This document shows, piece by piece, positions 9,356 through 17,496 of a stretch of DNA of 64,000 bases. Source of the DNA: Cupriavidus oxalaticus. Its GTDB lineage: Bacteria > Pseudomonadota > Gammaproteobacteria > Burkholderiales > Burkholderiaceae. The notes under the pieces were generated by a model, which did no database searches, had not been told where the DNA came from, and was given only the letters and a program-made list of their open reading frames with translations. Position 1 is the stretch's first letter. Every line of letters begins with the position of its first letter. Location of the stretch: positions 1,364,001 to 1,428,000 of the forward strand of contig NZ_CP069812.1 in NCBI RefSeq assembly GCF_016894385.1. The letters run 5' to 3'. The translations under genes and the position numbers were made by a program.

Positions 9356-10444
9356 ATGAATCCGACGACATTGCCGGCGCGCCGGCATTCCCGCGGCAAT
9401 GCCGCACTGCTTGCCGCGCTGGGCTGGCTGGTGGCCTTCTCCGTGCTGGCCGTGCTGCCGCTGCTGCTGACCGCGGACAGCCACAAGTTCTATATCGAGC
9501 TGCTCAGCAAGGTGATGATCATGGCGATCTTCGCGCTGTCGCTGCAGCTGCTGATCGGCTATACCGGGCTGGTCAGCCTGGGGCATGCCGCGTACTTCGC
9601 CATGGCGGCCTACGCCACCGCGATGCTCGCGCCGCAATCCGGGCCGGGCAACGGCTGGCTGCTGCTGGCCGGCGCGCTGGCCGCCTCGGCAGGGCTGGCG
9701 CTGGTGGTGGGCGCGCTGGTGCTGCGCACGCGCGGCGTGTATTTCATCATGGTCACGCTGGCCTTCGCGCAGATGGTGTACTTCGTCTTCCATGACACCA
9801 ATGTTGCCGGCGGCAGCGACGGCACTTATATCTATTTCCGCCCGGAATTCCCGGTGCCGGGCGAGCAGTTGCTGACCGTCACCGACCCCATGCACTTCTA
9901 CTGGCTGGTGTGGGCGGGCCTGGTGGCCACGGTCGCGCTGCTGGCGCTGGTGCTGCGCTCGCGCTTCGGCCATGCGCTGGTGGGCATCCGCCATAACGAG
10001 CAGCGCATGCGCGCCGCCGGCTATGCCACCTACCGCTACCAGCTTGGCGCCTTTGTCGCCGGCGGGGTGCTGGCGGGGCTGGCCGGCTTCCTCTATGCGA
10101 TCCAGTTCGGCTTCGTCAATCCGGAGATCGCGTCGTGGCACCAGTCGGGCAACGCCATGCTGATGGTGATCCTGGGCGGTGTCGGCAGCCTGGCCGGGGC
10201 GGTGCTGGGCGCGTTTTCGTTCGTGCTGCTGGCCGAATGGTTCAGCACGCTGACCAAGCACTGGCAACTGGCGATGGGCGGCTTCATCATCGTTGCCGTC
10301 GCGCTGCTGCCGCGCGGGCTGGTCAGCCTGCCCGCGGTGCTGCGGCATGGGCGCCGCGGCAAGGCCGGGCGCCACAACGGCGGGCACGGGACCCAGGCCG
10401 GCGAGGCCGGTGACGGCAGCGCGCGCAATACGGAGGCCGCATGA
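9356..10444 (+). CDS. livM: Liv-type ABC importer permease (LivM)
   Basis: This is the second permease, 362 residues. It has about ten hydrophobic segments and the LivM signature region LQLLIGYTGLVSLGHAAYFA near residues 62-81. The C-terminal cytoplasmic tail after residue 325 is unusually rich in Gly, Arg and His (GRRGKAGRHNGGHGTQAG), with no obvious function. The start follows the livH stop by 1 bp, and the stop overlaps the livG start by 4 bp (ATGA), so translation is coupled across the operon. Confidence 0.92.
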   Translation: MNPTTLPARRHSRGNAALLAALGWLVAFSVLAVLPLLLTADSHKFYIELLSKVMIMAIFALSLQLLIGYTGLVSLGHAAYFAMAAYATAMLAPQSGPGNGWLLLAGALAASAGLALVVGALVLRTRGVYFIMVTLAFAQMVYFVFHDTNVAGGSDGTYIYFRPEFPVPGEQLLTVTDPMHFYWLVWAGLVATVALLALVLRSRFGHALVGIRHNEQRMRAAGYATYRYQLGAFVAGGVLAGLAGFLYAIQFGFVNPEIASWHQSGNAMLMVILGGVGSLAGAVLGAFSFVLLAEWFSTLTKHWQLAMGGFIIVAVALLPRGLVSLPAVLRHGRRGKAGRHNGGHGTQAGEAGDGSARNTEAA

Positions 10445-11202
10445 ATACGCCGGTACTGCAGGCGCAGCAGCTCACGCGCCGCTTTGGCGGCCTGACCGCC
10501 GTGGCCGGCGTCGACCTGTCGCTGGCGCTGCACGAGATCCATGCCGTGATCGGCACCAACGGCGCAGGCAAGTCCACGCTGATCAACATGCTGTCGTGCG
10601 AACTGCCGCCCACGTCCGGGCGCCTGTTCCTGAAGGGCGAGGAGGTCACCGGCTGGTCGCAGCCGCGGCTGGCGCGGCACGGCGTGGGGCGCAGCTACCA
10701 GCGCAACAACATCTTCCTGCCGCTGACCGTGCGCGAGAACTGCCGGCTGGCGGCGCAGTCGCGCGCGCAGCGTGCCTGGCGCCTGTGGGAAAGCGCGCAG
10801 GGCTGCCGCACCAGCGCCACGCTGGCCGACGAGGCCATGGAGCGCGCCGGCCTGGCGCCGCTGGCGGACCGGCTCGCCAGCGACCTGGCGCATGGCCAGA
10901 AGCGCCAGCTCGAGGTGGCGATGTGCCTGGCGACGCAGCCGGTGGCGCTGCTGCTCGACGAGCCGCTCGCCGGCATGGGCGCGGAGGAATCGACACGCAT
11001 GCTCGGGCTGCTGCGCGGCCTGCGCGAGGGCCATGCCATCCTGCTGGTCGAACACGACATGGACGCGGTGTTCTCGGTTGCCGACCGCATCACCGTGATG
11101 GTCAACGGCGCGGTGATCGCCACCGGCACGCCCGAGGCGATCCGGGCCAACCGCGAAGTCCAGCTTGCCTACCTGGGCGAGGAAGAAAGCGAGGCCGCAT
11201 GA
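10441..11202 (+). CDS. livG: Liv-type ABC importer ATPase (LivG)
   Basis: This is an ATP-binding subunit, 253 residues. Walker A is GTNGAGKST near residues 39-47, Walker B is VALLLDEPLAGMG, and the ABC signature appears as LAHGQKRQLE, a common LivG variant of LSGGQ. The H-loop is LLVEHDMDAVF. It overlaps livM and livF by 4 bp each. It powers import together with LivF. Confidence 0.93.
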   Translation: MNTPVLQAQQLTRRFGGLTAVAGVDLSLALHEIHAVIGTNGAGKSTLINMLSCELPPTSGRLFLKGEEVTGWSQPRLARHGVGRSYQRNNIFLPLTVRENCRLAAQSRAQRAWRLWESAQGCRTSATLADEAMERAGLAPLADRLASDLAHGQKRQLEVAMCLATQPVALLLDEPLAGMGAEESTRMLGLLRGLREGHAILLVEHDMDAVFSVADRITVMVNGAVIATGTPEAIRANREVQLAYLGEEESEAA

Positions 11203-11936
11203 GTACGCCCACTAGCACACGCACCAGCACACCGATGATCGAAGCCACCGGCATCAATGCCTGGTACGGCTCCAGCCATGTGCTGCGCGGCATCGATTTC
11301 ACCGTCGGCGTGGGCGAGACCGTGGGCCTGCTGGGCCGCAACGGCATGGGCAAGAGCACGCTGTTGCGCACGCTGCTGGGTCACGTGCGCCAGCGCCAGG
11401 GGCAGATCCGGGTGGCCGGCCGCGACATGTCGCGTGCGCAGCCGTACGAGGTGGCGCGCCTGGGCGTCGCCTACGTGCCGGAAGGGCGGGGCATCTTCCC
11501 CAGCCTGTCGGTGCGGGAAAACCTGCTGATGGCCGCGCGCAAGGGCTGCAACGGCCGCAACGACTGGGACGAGGCGCGCGTGCTCGACCTGTTCCCGCGC
11601 CTGAAGGAGCGCCTGTCGCACGGCGGCCAGCAGTTGTCCGGCGGCGAGCAGCAGATGCTGTCGATCGGCCGCGCGCTGATGACCAATCCCGACTGCCTGG
11701 TGCTGGACGAAGCCACCGAAGGGCTGGCCCCGCGCATCGTGCGCGAGATCTGGGAAGTCATCGCCACGGTGCGTGCCACAGGGATCGCTTCGGTGGTGGT
11801 CGACCGCAACTTCCGCTTTGTGCTGGCGCACGCCGACCGCGCCGTGGTGCTGGAGAAGGGCCGGGTGGTGCTGGCCGGTCCGGCGGTCGACCTGGCCGGC
11901 AAGCCGGAAGCGCTGGATCGCTATCTCGGCGTCTGA
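11199..11936 (+). CDS. livF: Liv-type ABC importer ATPase (LivF)
   Basis: This is the second ATP-binding subunit, 245 residues from the ATG at 11199 (MSTPTSTRTSTPMIEATGIN). Walker A is GRNGMGKST, the signature is LSGGEQQML and Walker B is CLVLDEATEGLAP, the 'EGLAP' being typical of LivF. The position normally occupied by the switch histidine reads VVVDRNFRFVL, as seen in many aromatic-acid LivF homologues, so the H-loop His is replaced. The start could instead be the Met at 11235, since the intervening residues are low-complexity Ser/Thr. It is the last gene of the importer operon. Confidence 0.92.
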   Translation: MSTPTSTRTSTPMIEATGINAWYGSSHVLRGIDFTVGVGETVGLLGRNGMGKSTLLRTLLGHVRQRQGQIRVAGRDMSRAQPYEVARLGVAYVPEGRGIFPSLSVRENLLMAARKGCNGRNDWDEARVLDLFPRLKERLSHGGQQLSGGEQQMLSIGRALMTNPDCLVLDEATEGLAPRIVREIWEVIATVRATGIASVVVDRNFRFVLAHADRAVVLEKGRVVLAGPAVDLAGKPEALDRYLGV

Positions 11937-12253
11937 GTCCTTCGTGGGTGCCGCATAGGCCACAATGTTGCCCTGCCGCAACGACCCTTGCGGGCGCAGG
12001 GGCATGCAGTTTTGCTTACCGGGCCTTGACCACCGGCCACTTCCCTCCCATGCTTGCTGAGTCGCGAAAACGGCACCCGAATTGTCCGGAGTGGTCGTTA
12101 GCGGGCAGTTCATCTAGAATTGCGCGGGTTTGTGCAATGCAATAGAACGCTAAAAGCGCCGGAAAACGGCGCAGCAGTCCGTGCCCGTGCGCCGGGTGGC
12201 GACTGCCAGAGCCAACAAAACTGCCGGCGAGCCGGCCGGGCAGACCCAATCTC
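11937..12253. other. Intergenic region between livF and kup
   Basis: This 317-bp stretch contains no ORF that I can support. A TAGAAT at 12115-12120 resembles a -10 element, but I see no well-spaced -35 partner. The kup promoter must lie here unless livF transcription reads through. No terminator hairpin followed by a T-run was found after livF. Confidence 0.5.
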
Positions 12254-14155
12254 ATGACTACCCAGTCCACAACCAGCCATTATTTCGTCGAGAGTCCGAG
12301 CACGCGTGCCCTGGTGCTCGGCGCGGTCGGCGTCGTCTTTGGCGACATCGGCACCAGCCCGCTGTACGCGCTCAAGGAGTGCTTCAGCAAGGAGCACGGC
12401 ATCGCCTTCAGTACCGACGCCGTGCTCGGCGTCATCTCGATGCTGTTCTGGGCCATGATCATCGTGGTCTCGATCAAGTACGTGGTGTTCATCATGCGCG
12501 CCGACAACGACGGCGAGGGCGGGGTGCTGGCGCTGATGGCGCTGGTGCTGCGCACCGTGGCGCAGCGCTCGGCCAAGGCCAGGATCCTGATGATGCTGGG
12601 CATCTTCGGCGCCTGCATGTTCTATGGCGATGCGGTCATCACGCCGGCGATCTCGGTGCTGTCGGCCGTGGAAGGGCTGGAGATCGCCGCGCCGCAGTTG
12701 TCGCGATTCGTGATACCGATCACGCTGGCCATCCTGGCGGGGCTCTTCCTGATCCAGCGCCATGGCACCGCGGCGGTGGGCAAGCTGTTCGGGCCGATCA
12801 TGACGGCGTGGTTCCTGACGCTGGGCGCGCTGGGCGTGTTCAACCTGGTCCAGGCGCCGGAAATCCTCAAGGCGGTCAATCCGCTGTACGGCATCACCTT
12901 CCTGGTCGAGCACGCGCTGCAGGCCTTTATCGTGCTGGGCTCGGTGTTCCTGGTGCTGACCGGGGCCGAGGCGCTGTACGTCGACATGGGCCATTTCGGC
13001 GCGCGCCCGATCCGCATCGGCTGGTTCGTCCTGGTGATGCCGTGCCTGATGCTGAATTACTTCGGCCAGGGCGCGATGCTGCTGCACAATCCCGCCGGTG
13101 CCGAGAACCCGTTCTACCTGATGGTGCCGGAGCTGCTGCGGATCCCGATGGTGCTGCTGGCCACCTGCGCCACGGTGATCGCCTCGCAGGCGGTTATTTC
13201 CGGCGCCTTCTCGCTGACCAGCCAGGCGATCCAGCTGGGCTTCGTGCCGCGCATGCGCGTGCGCTACACCTCGGCCGCGGAGATCGGCCAGATCTACCTG
13301 CCGGTGGTCAACTGGCTGCTGCTGGTGCTGGTGTTCGGCGTGGTGATCTCGTTCAAGAAGTCGGAGAACCTGGCGGCGGCCTACGGCATCGCCGTGACCA
13401 CGACCATGGTCATCACCAGCATCCTGGCGGCGGTGTGCATGCGCAACGCGTGGAAGTGGAACACGGCGCTGGTGGTGCTGGTCGGCTCGGCCTTCCTGCT
13501 GGTCGACCTGTCGTTCTTTGCCGCCAACCTGCTCAAGGTTGCCGAAGGCGGCTGGTTCCCGCTGCTGCTGGGCAGCATGGCCTTCTTCATGCTGATGACC
13601 TGGTACAGCGGCCGCAAGCTGCTGCGCGCGCGCAGCCTGGAAGACGGCATCCCGCTGGAGCCGTTCATCGCCGGCCTGCTGGCGCACCCGCCGCACCGCG
13701 TCGAGGGCACCGCGGTGTTCCTGACCGGCAATACCGATTCGGTGCCGGTGTCGCTGCTGCACAACCTCAAGCACAACCGCGTGCTGCACGAGCGCGTGGT
13801 GTTCCTGCACTTCATCACGCGCGACGTCCCGTATGTCGACGACGATCATCGCCTCAGCTGCAAGGACCTGGGCGGCGGCGTCTTTATCCTGAAGTCGGAA
13901 TACGGCTTCAAGGAAACGCCGGACGTGCAGAAGGTGCTGGACCTGGCCGACCGCAAGCTCGGCATGCATTTCGAGCTGATGGAGACCTCGTTCTTCATCG
14001 CGCGCGAATCGGTGATCCCGTCCAAGCTGCCGGGCATGCCGATGTGGCGCGAGAGCTTGTTTGCCTGGATGCATCAGAACGGCGCCAAGCCGTCAGACTT
14101 CTTCCAGATCCCGGCCAACCGGGTGGTGGAGCTGGGCACCAAGGTCGAGATCTGA
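12254..14155 (+). CDS. kup: Potassium uptake protein Kup
   Basis: This is a Kup/HAK/KT-family K+:H+ symporter, 633 residues. The N-terminal signature is clear ([20 protein letters not shown] near residues 20-39), followed by about twelve hydrophobic segments to residue ~460 and a soluble C-terminal domain of ~170 residues. It takes up potassium at the inner membrane with low affinity. The length matches the family (620-630). No strong Shine-Dalgarno sequence is visible before the ATG. The gene stands alone and is closed by a good terminator. Confidence 0.96.
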   Translation: MTTQSTTSHYFVESPSTRALVLGAVGVVFGDIGTSPLYALKECFSKEHGIAFSTDAVLGVISMLFWAMIIVVSIKYVVFIMRADNDGEGGVLALMALVLRTVAQRSAKARILMMLGIFGACMFYGDAVITPAISVLSAVEGLEIAAPQLSRFVIPITLAILAGLFLIQRHGTAAVGKLFGPIMTAWFLTLGALGVFNLVQAPEILKAVNPLYGITFLVEHALQAFIVLGSVFLVLTGAEALYVDMGHFGARPIRIGWFVLVMPCLMLNYFGQGAMLLHNPAGAENPFYLMVPELLRIPMVLLATCATVIASQAVISGAFSLTSQAIQLGFVPRMRVRYTSAAEIGQIYLPVVNWLLLVLVFGVVISFKKSENLAAAYGIAVTTTMVITSILAAVCMRNAWKWNTALVVLVGSAFLLVDLSFFAANLLKVAEGGWFPLLLGSMAFFMLMTWYSGRKLLRARSLEDGIPLEPFIAGLLAHPPHRVEGTAVFLTGNTDSVPVSLLHNLKHNRVLHERVVFLHFITRDVPYVDDDHRLSCKDLGGGVFILKSEYGFKETPDVQKVLDLADRKLGMHFELMETSFFIARESVIPSKLPGMPMWRESLFAWMHQNGAKPSDFFQIPANRVVELGTKVEI

Positions 14156-14181
14156 AGCGGGCGGGCCGTGCCCGCCGCTGC

Positions 14182-14225
14182 AAGCCCCGGGATGGCGCCG
14201 CAAGGCGTGTTCCGGGGCTTTTTGT
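14182..14225 (+). terminator. Rho-independent terminator of kup
   Basis: The 9-bp inverted repeat AAGCCCCGG (14182-14190) / CCGGGGCTT (14212-14220) runs into TTTTT, 27 bp after the kup stop codon. Confidence 0.85.
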
Positions 14226-14583
14226 TTCATGCGGCCGGCGCGGACGCGGTGCACGCCAGCCATGCGCCACCCGCCGGCGCGTCCCCGGGGCGCTGGTCCC
14301 GGAATCCCGGGCGTCGCAGCAGCCGGCCCGGGACCACGGCCTCATGCGCGCGCCGGCCCTCGCGCCGGACAATGCAACCCTCAACCTGTCACAGGACCCC
14401 TTCGTGGCGGTCCGCCTCCTCGAGGAGCCGTGCCATGCGATCGTTGCAGCAATGGTCTCGCCGGCGCCAGGCAATCTGCCCGCACGGCAAAGGCGATCCC
14501 GTGCGGCCTGTGCTTTCGTTGGTGATCGCCTGCATGAGGGACCGCAGCGGCCACGCTGCCGGCATCCCCGGTTGGAGATAGCC
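14226..14583. other. Intergenic region before the repeat-containing exported protein
   Basis: This 358-bp stretch has no gene I can support; the frame of the downstream gene is open across it but lacks recognisable sequence. It contains a 12-bp palindrome CTCCTCGAGGAG (14416-14427) and a short dyad CCTGTCACAGG just before it. Either could be a regulator site for the downstream gene, but I have no family match. Confidence 0.4.
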
Positions 14584-14991
14584 ATGCATCAGAAGTTTGC
14601 CAAGACCCTGCTCACCGTCACCACGCTCGCCGCCGCACTGGCTGCCGGCGTGAGCCCGGCGGCTCACGCAGCAGTGAGTGACGAAGCCATGCGGACTGCC
14701 GCGCATGCCCGCCACGGACAGCGCGACGCCTTCACCGACGGCGCGCACGGGCCCGCGACCGAGGCCTCGATGCTGCCCGTGGTGGCGCGCCAGGGCATGT
14801 CCGTGTGCGCGGTCCGTGGCTTTGATCCGTACCGGGACGCCATGCGCAGGCCCGATCCATATACCGACGGCGCGCGCATGGGAGAGTTCGACCCGTTCAC
14901 GGAAGGGGCTCGCATCAGTTCGCGCGACGGCTACAGCGACGGCGCGCGCAGCGGCTCGCGCGACAGTGGCGAATGCCTCAGCCATGCGTAA
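14584..14991 (+). CDS. Small exported protein with four [FY]-[TS]-[DE]-G-A repeats
   Basis: The product has 135 residues and a clear Sec signal peptide (MHQKFAKTLLTVTTLAAALA, cleavage near AHA-AV at 28-29). The mature part carries four copies of a short degenerate repeat of the form D-x-[FY]-[TS]-[DE]-G-A-[RH]: DAFTDGAH, DPYTDGAR, DPFTEGAR and DGYSDGAR, plus a related FDPYRDAMR. It has two cysteines, one central and one near the C-terminus, which could form a disulfide. GGAGATA precedes the ATG. I recall similar small periplasmic TDGA-repeat proteins from Cupriavidus but know no function for them. Repeated acidic/aromatic residues could bind metal, which is speculation. Confidence 0.75.
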   Translation: MHQKFAKTLLTVTTLAAALAAGVSPAAHAAVSDEAMRTAAHARHGQRDAFTDGAHGPATEASMLPVVARQGMSVCAVRGFDPYRDAMRRPDPYTDGARMGEFDPFTEGARISSRDGYSDGARSGSRDSGECLSHA

Positions 14992-15269
14992 GCGCGTGCC
15001 TCGGTGAGGCAACATGCCAGTGCATGTGCGCCCGCATGTGCGTCATGACACGCGCATGCCCAATGCCGGCGCACGCTCATCCCTGACCACCGGCCCGGTT
15101 TCATGCCGGGCCGCCGCATTCGCGCAGCGCCGTGAGCGCCGGCGCAATCCCCTGCAAGGTCGCACCGATCCTTTCCTACACTAGTGAAGTCACGCGGCGC
15201 GCCCGCCTGGCAGGCAAGGCCTGAGGGCCGCGCTGCCGGCAGGGCCGTCCCAGCACCGCGCGGCCCGAC

Positions 15270-16349
15270 ATGCCGATGTTCAAGCAGCAGATTCGCCTGT
15301 GCACCAGCCGGGATGGCGTCCGCCTTGCCTACGCCGTCACCGGCAGCGGCGCGCCGCTGGTCAAGGCGGCCAACTGGATGAGCCACCTCGAGTTCGATGT
15401 GGGCAGCCCGGTGTGGAGCCACATGATCACGGCCCTGTCGGCGCACCATACGCTGATCCGCTATGACGAACGCGGCTGCGGGCTCTCCGACCGGGATGTC
15501 GAAGACCTGTCCTTCGACGCCTGGCTGCGCGACCTGGAAACCATCGTCGATGCCAACGGTGTGGAGCATTTCCCGCTGCTGGGTATCTCGCAGGGCGCAT
15601 CGATTGCCGTCGCCTACGCCGTGGCGCACCCCGGGCGCGTCAGCCACCTGATCCTGCACGGCGGCTATGCGCGCGGGCGGCTCAAGCGCGACAACCTGAG
15701 CCCAAGGCTGCGCGAGGAAGCCGAGCTGATGAACAAGCTCGCCGAACTCGGCTGGGGCCAGGAAAATCCCGCGTTCCGCCAGTTCTTCACGACCCAGTTC
15801 ATTCCGGGCGGCACGGCAGAGCAGCATGCGTGGTTCAACGAGCTGGAGCGCGTCTCCACGTCGCCGCTGAATGCCGCGCGCTTCATGCGCGTGTTCAACG
15901 ACATCGACGTGGTCGCACTGCTGCCCAAGGTCACGTGTCCGACGCTGGTGCTGCATGCAGTGCGCGACGCGCGCGTGCCGTTCGACGAGGGCCGCCTGAT
16001 CGCCAGCGAAATTCCCGGCGCACGCTTCGTGCCGCTGGAAAGCGGCAACCACCTGCTGCTCGATACCGAGCCGGCCTGGCGCCGCTGGCTCGACGAGGTG
16101 CGTGCTTTCCTGCCGGCCGCGGCGCCGGTGCGCGATCCCGCCTTCACCGCACTGACGCGGCGCGAGCGCGATATCGTCGAGCTGATCGCGCAGGGCCGCG
16201 ACAACGCCCAGATCGCCGCGCGCCTGGACCTGTGCGAGAAGACCGTGCGCAACCACATCACCAGCATCTTCGCCAAGCTGGAAGTGGAGAACCGCGCGCA
16301 GGCCATCGTGCTGGCGCGCAAGGCGGGCTTCGACCGCGCTGACGCGTAA
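15270..16349 (+). CDS. Alpha/beta hydrolase-LuxR fusion regulator
   Basis: This 359-residue protein fuses an alpha/beta hydrolase domain (residues ~10-285) to a C-terminal LuxR-type helix-turn-helix (about 293-352: LTRRERDIVELIAQGRDNAQ then CEKTVRNHITSIFAKL). The nucleophile elbow is intact (LLGISQGASIAVAYA), and so are an acid (VRDARVPFDEG) and a histidine (ESGNHLLL), so the sensor domain may hydrolyse or merely bind a small ester- or lactone-like ligand. ATGs at 15270 and 15276 are both possible starts. It stands alone, convergent with the epimerase gene, and no target operon is evident. The 278 bp upstream (14992-15269) hold no other gene. Confidence 0.88.
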   Translation: MPMFKQQIRLCTSRDGVRLAYAVTGSGAPLVKAANWMSHLEFDVGSPVWSHMITALSAHHTLIRYDERGCGLSDRDVEDLSFDAWLRDLETIVDANGVEHFPLLGISQGASIAVAYAVAHPGRVSHLILHGGYARGRLKRDNLSPRLREEAELMNKLAELGWGQENPAFRQFFTTQFIPGGTAEQHAWFNELERVSTSPLNAARFMRVFNDIDVVALLPKVTCPTLVLHAVRDARVPFDEGRLIASEIPGARFVPLESGNHLLLDTEPAWRRWLDEVRAFLPAAAPVRDPAFTALTRRERDIVELIAQGRDNAQIAARLDLCEKTVRNHITSIFAKLEVENRAQAIVLARKAGFDRADA

Positions 16350-16374
16350 GGCCGCCCTTGCCGCGAGCCTGTGC

Positions 16375-17430
16375 CTACGACTGGTTCACCAGCGTGCGCG
16401 CGTCGGATACGTGTCCGCGATACGCCTCGAAGATGCGGCGCAGCGACTGTTCCATCGTGACCTCGGGCTTCCAGCCCAGCTCTTCGATGGTGTTGCCGAT
16501 CTTCGGCACGCGGTGCTGCACGTCCTGGTAGCCCTTGCCGTAGAAGTCGCCCGACGAGGTTTCGACGATCTGCGTCTTGCGCGCCTCCCCGGCGTATTCG
16601 GGATAGTCCGCGGCCATCTCCAGCATCATCTCCGCCAGCTCTCGCACCGAATGGATATTGGCCGGATTGCCGATATTGAAGATCTTGCCGCTGGCGATGC
16701 CGTCGGGGTTCTCGATGATGCGCATCAGCGCGCCGATGCCGTCCGAGATATCGGCGAACGCACGCTTCTGCGCGCCGCCGTCGACCAGCCTGATCGGCTC
16801 GCCGCGCACGATATGGCCGAGGAACTGCGTCACCACGCGCGACGATCCTTCCTTCGATTCGAAGATCGAGTCCAGGCCCGCGCCAATCCAGTTGAAGGGC
16901 CGGAACAGCGTGTAGTGGAGGCCCTGCTCCATGCCGTAGGCGTGGATCACGCGGTCCATCAGCTGCTTGGAGCACGCATAGATCCAGCGCGGCTTGTTGA
17001 TCGGGCCGTAGACCAGCGGCGAGGCTTCGGGGTCGAACTCCTCGTCGGCGCACATGCCGTAGACCTCCGAGGTCGACGGGAACACCAGGTGCTTGCCGTA
17101 CTTGACCGCGGCGCGCACGATCGGCAGGTTGGCCTCGAAATCCAGCTCGAACACGCGCAGCGGCTGGCGCACGTAGGTGGCCGGCGTGGCGATGGCGACC
17201 AGCGGCAGCACCACGTCGCACTTGCGGATGTTGTACTCGATCCACTCCTTGTTGATGGTGATGTCGCCTTCGAAGAAGTGCATGCGCGGGTGGTCGACGA
17301 GGTCGCCGAGGCGGTCCGCGTTCATGTCCATGCCGTAGACCTCCCACGGCGTGGTTTCCAGGATGCGGCGCGTCAGGTGATGGCCGATGAAGCCGTTGAC
17401 GCCGAGAATCAGTACTTTCTTGCCTTGCAT
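16375..17430 (-). CDS. ArnA dehydrogenase-domain-like NAD-dependent epimerase/decarboxylase
   Basis: This is an extended short-chain dehydrogenase/reductase, 351 residues, with the NAD-binding GVNGFIG near residues 10-16, FPSTSEVYGM with the catalytic Ser/Thr, and the YxxxK pair in WIYACSKQLMDRVIHAYG. These segments, and TLFRPFNWIGAGLD, match the C-terminal domain of ArnA, which oxidatively decarboxylates UDP-glucuronate to UDP-4-keto-pentose on the way to 4-amino-4-deoxy-arabinose. The N-terminal formyltransferase domain of ArnA is absent. It lies 66 bp downstream of an arnT-like gene on the same strand. That supports a role in lipid A decoration or a related UDP-pentose pathway. Confidence 0.85.
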   Translation of the reverse strand: MQGKKVLILGVNGFIGHHLTRRILETTPWEVYGMDMNADRLGDLVDHPRMHFFEGDITINKEWIEYNIRKCDVVLPLVAIATPATYVRQPLRVFELDFEANLPIVRAAVKYGKHLVFPSTSEVYGMCADEEFDPEASPLVYGPINKPRWIYACSKQLMDRVIHAYGMEQGLHYTLFRPFNWIGAGLDSIFESKEGSSRVVTQFLGHIVRGEPIRLVDGGAQKRAFADISDGIGALMRIIENPDGIASGKIFNIGNPANIHSVRELAEMMLEMAADYPEYAGEARKTQIVETSSGDFYGKGYQDVQHRVPKIGNTIEELGWKPEVTMEQSLRRIFEAYRGHVSDARTLVNQS

Positions 17431-17458
17431 TGTGTTGACGATCGCATCGAAAAGAAGG

Positions 17459-17480
17459 CGTGCCGCGCTCGCGCGGCACG
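17459..17480 (-). terminator. Hairpin between arnT-like and arnA-like genes
   Basis: A perfect 9-bp stem CGTGCCGCG / CGCGGCACG with a 4-nt loop sits in the 66-bp gap and is followed on the minus strand by a T-rich CCTTCTTTTCG. It could be a leaky terminator that lowers expression of the downstream epimerase gene. Confidence 0.45.
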
Positions 17481-17496
17481 AAACACCGGCAGCACG

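Noticed and set aside
12110..14074. Long minus-strand open frame of 654 codons opposite kup
   Set aside because: It has the His/Arg/Gln-rich composition typical of antisense of a membrane protein gene; kup is certain by signature and length.
14416..14427. Palindrome CTCCTCGAGGAG as an operator or restriction-linked site
   Set aside because: It is a 12-bp GC-rich palindrome with no known regulator match and no second copy; could be chance.
12181..14991. 936-codon plus-strand frame covering kup and the small exported protein
   Set aside because: It only stays open as a GC-rich alternate frame of kup; its last part is the real repeat protein, which has its own signal peptide and ribosome binding site.
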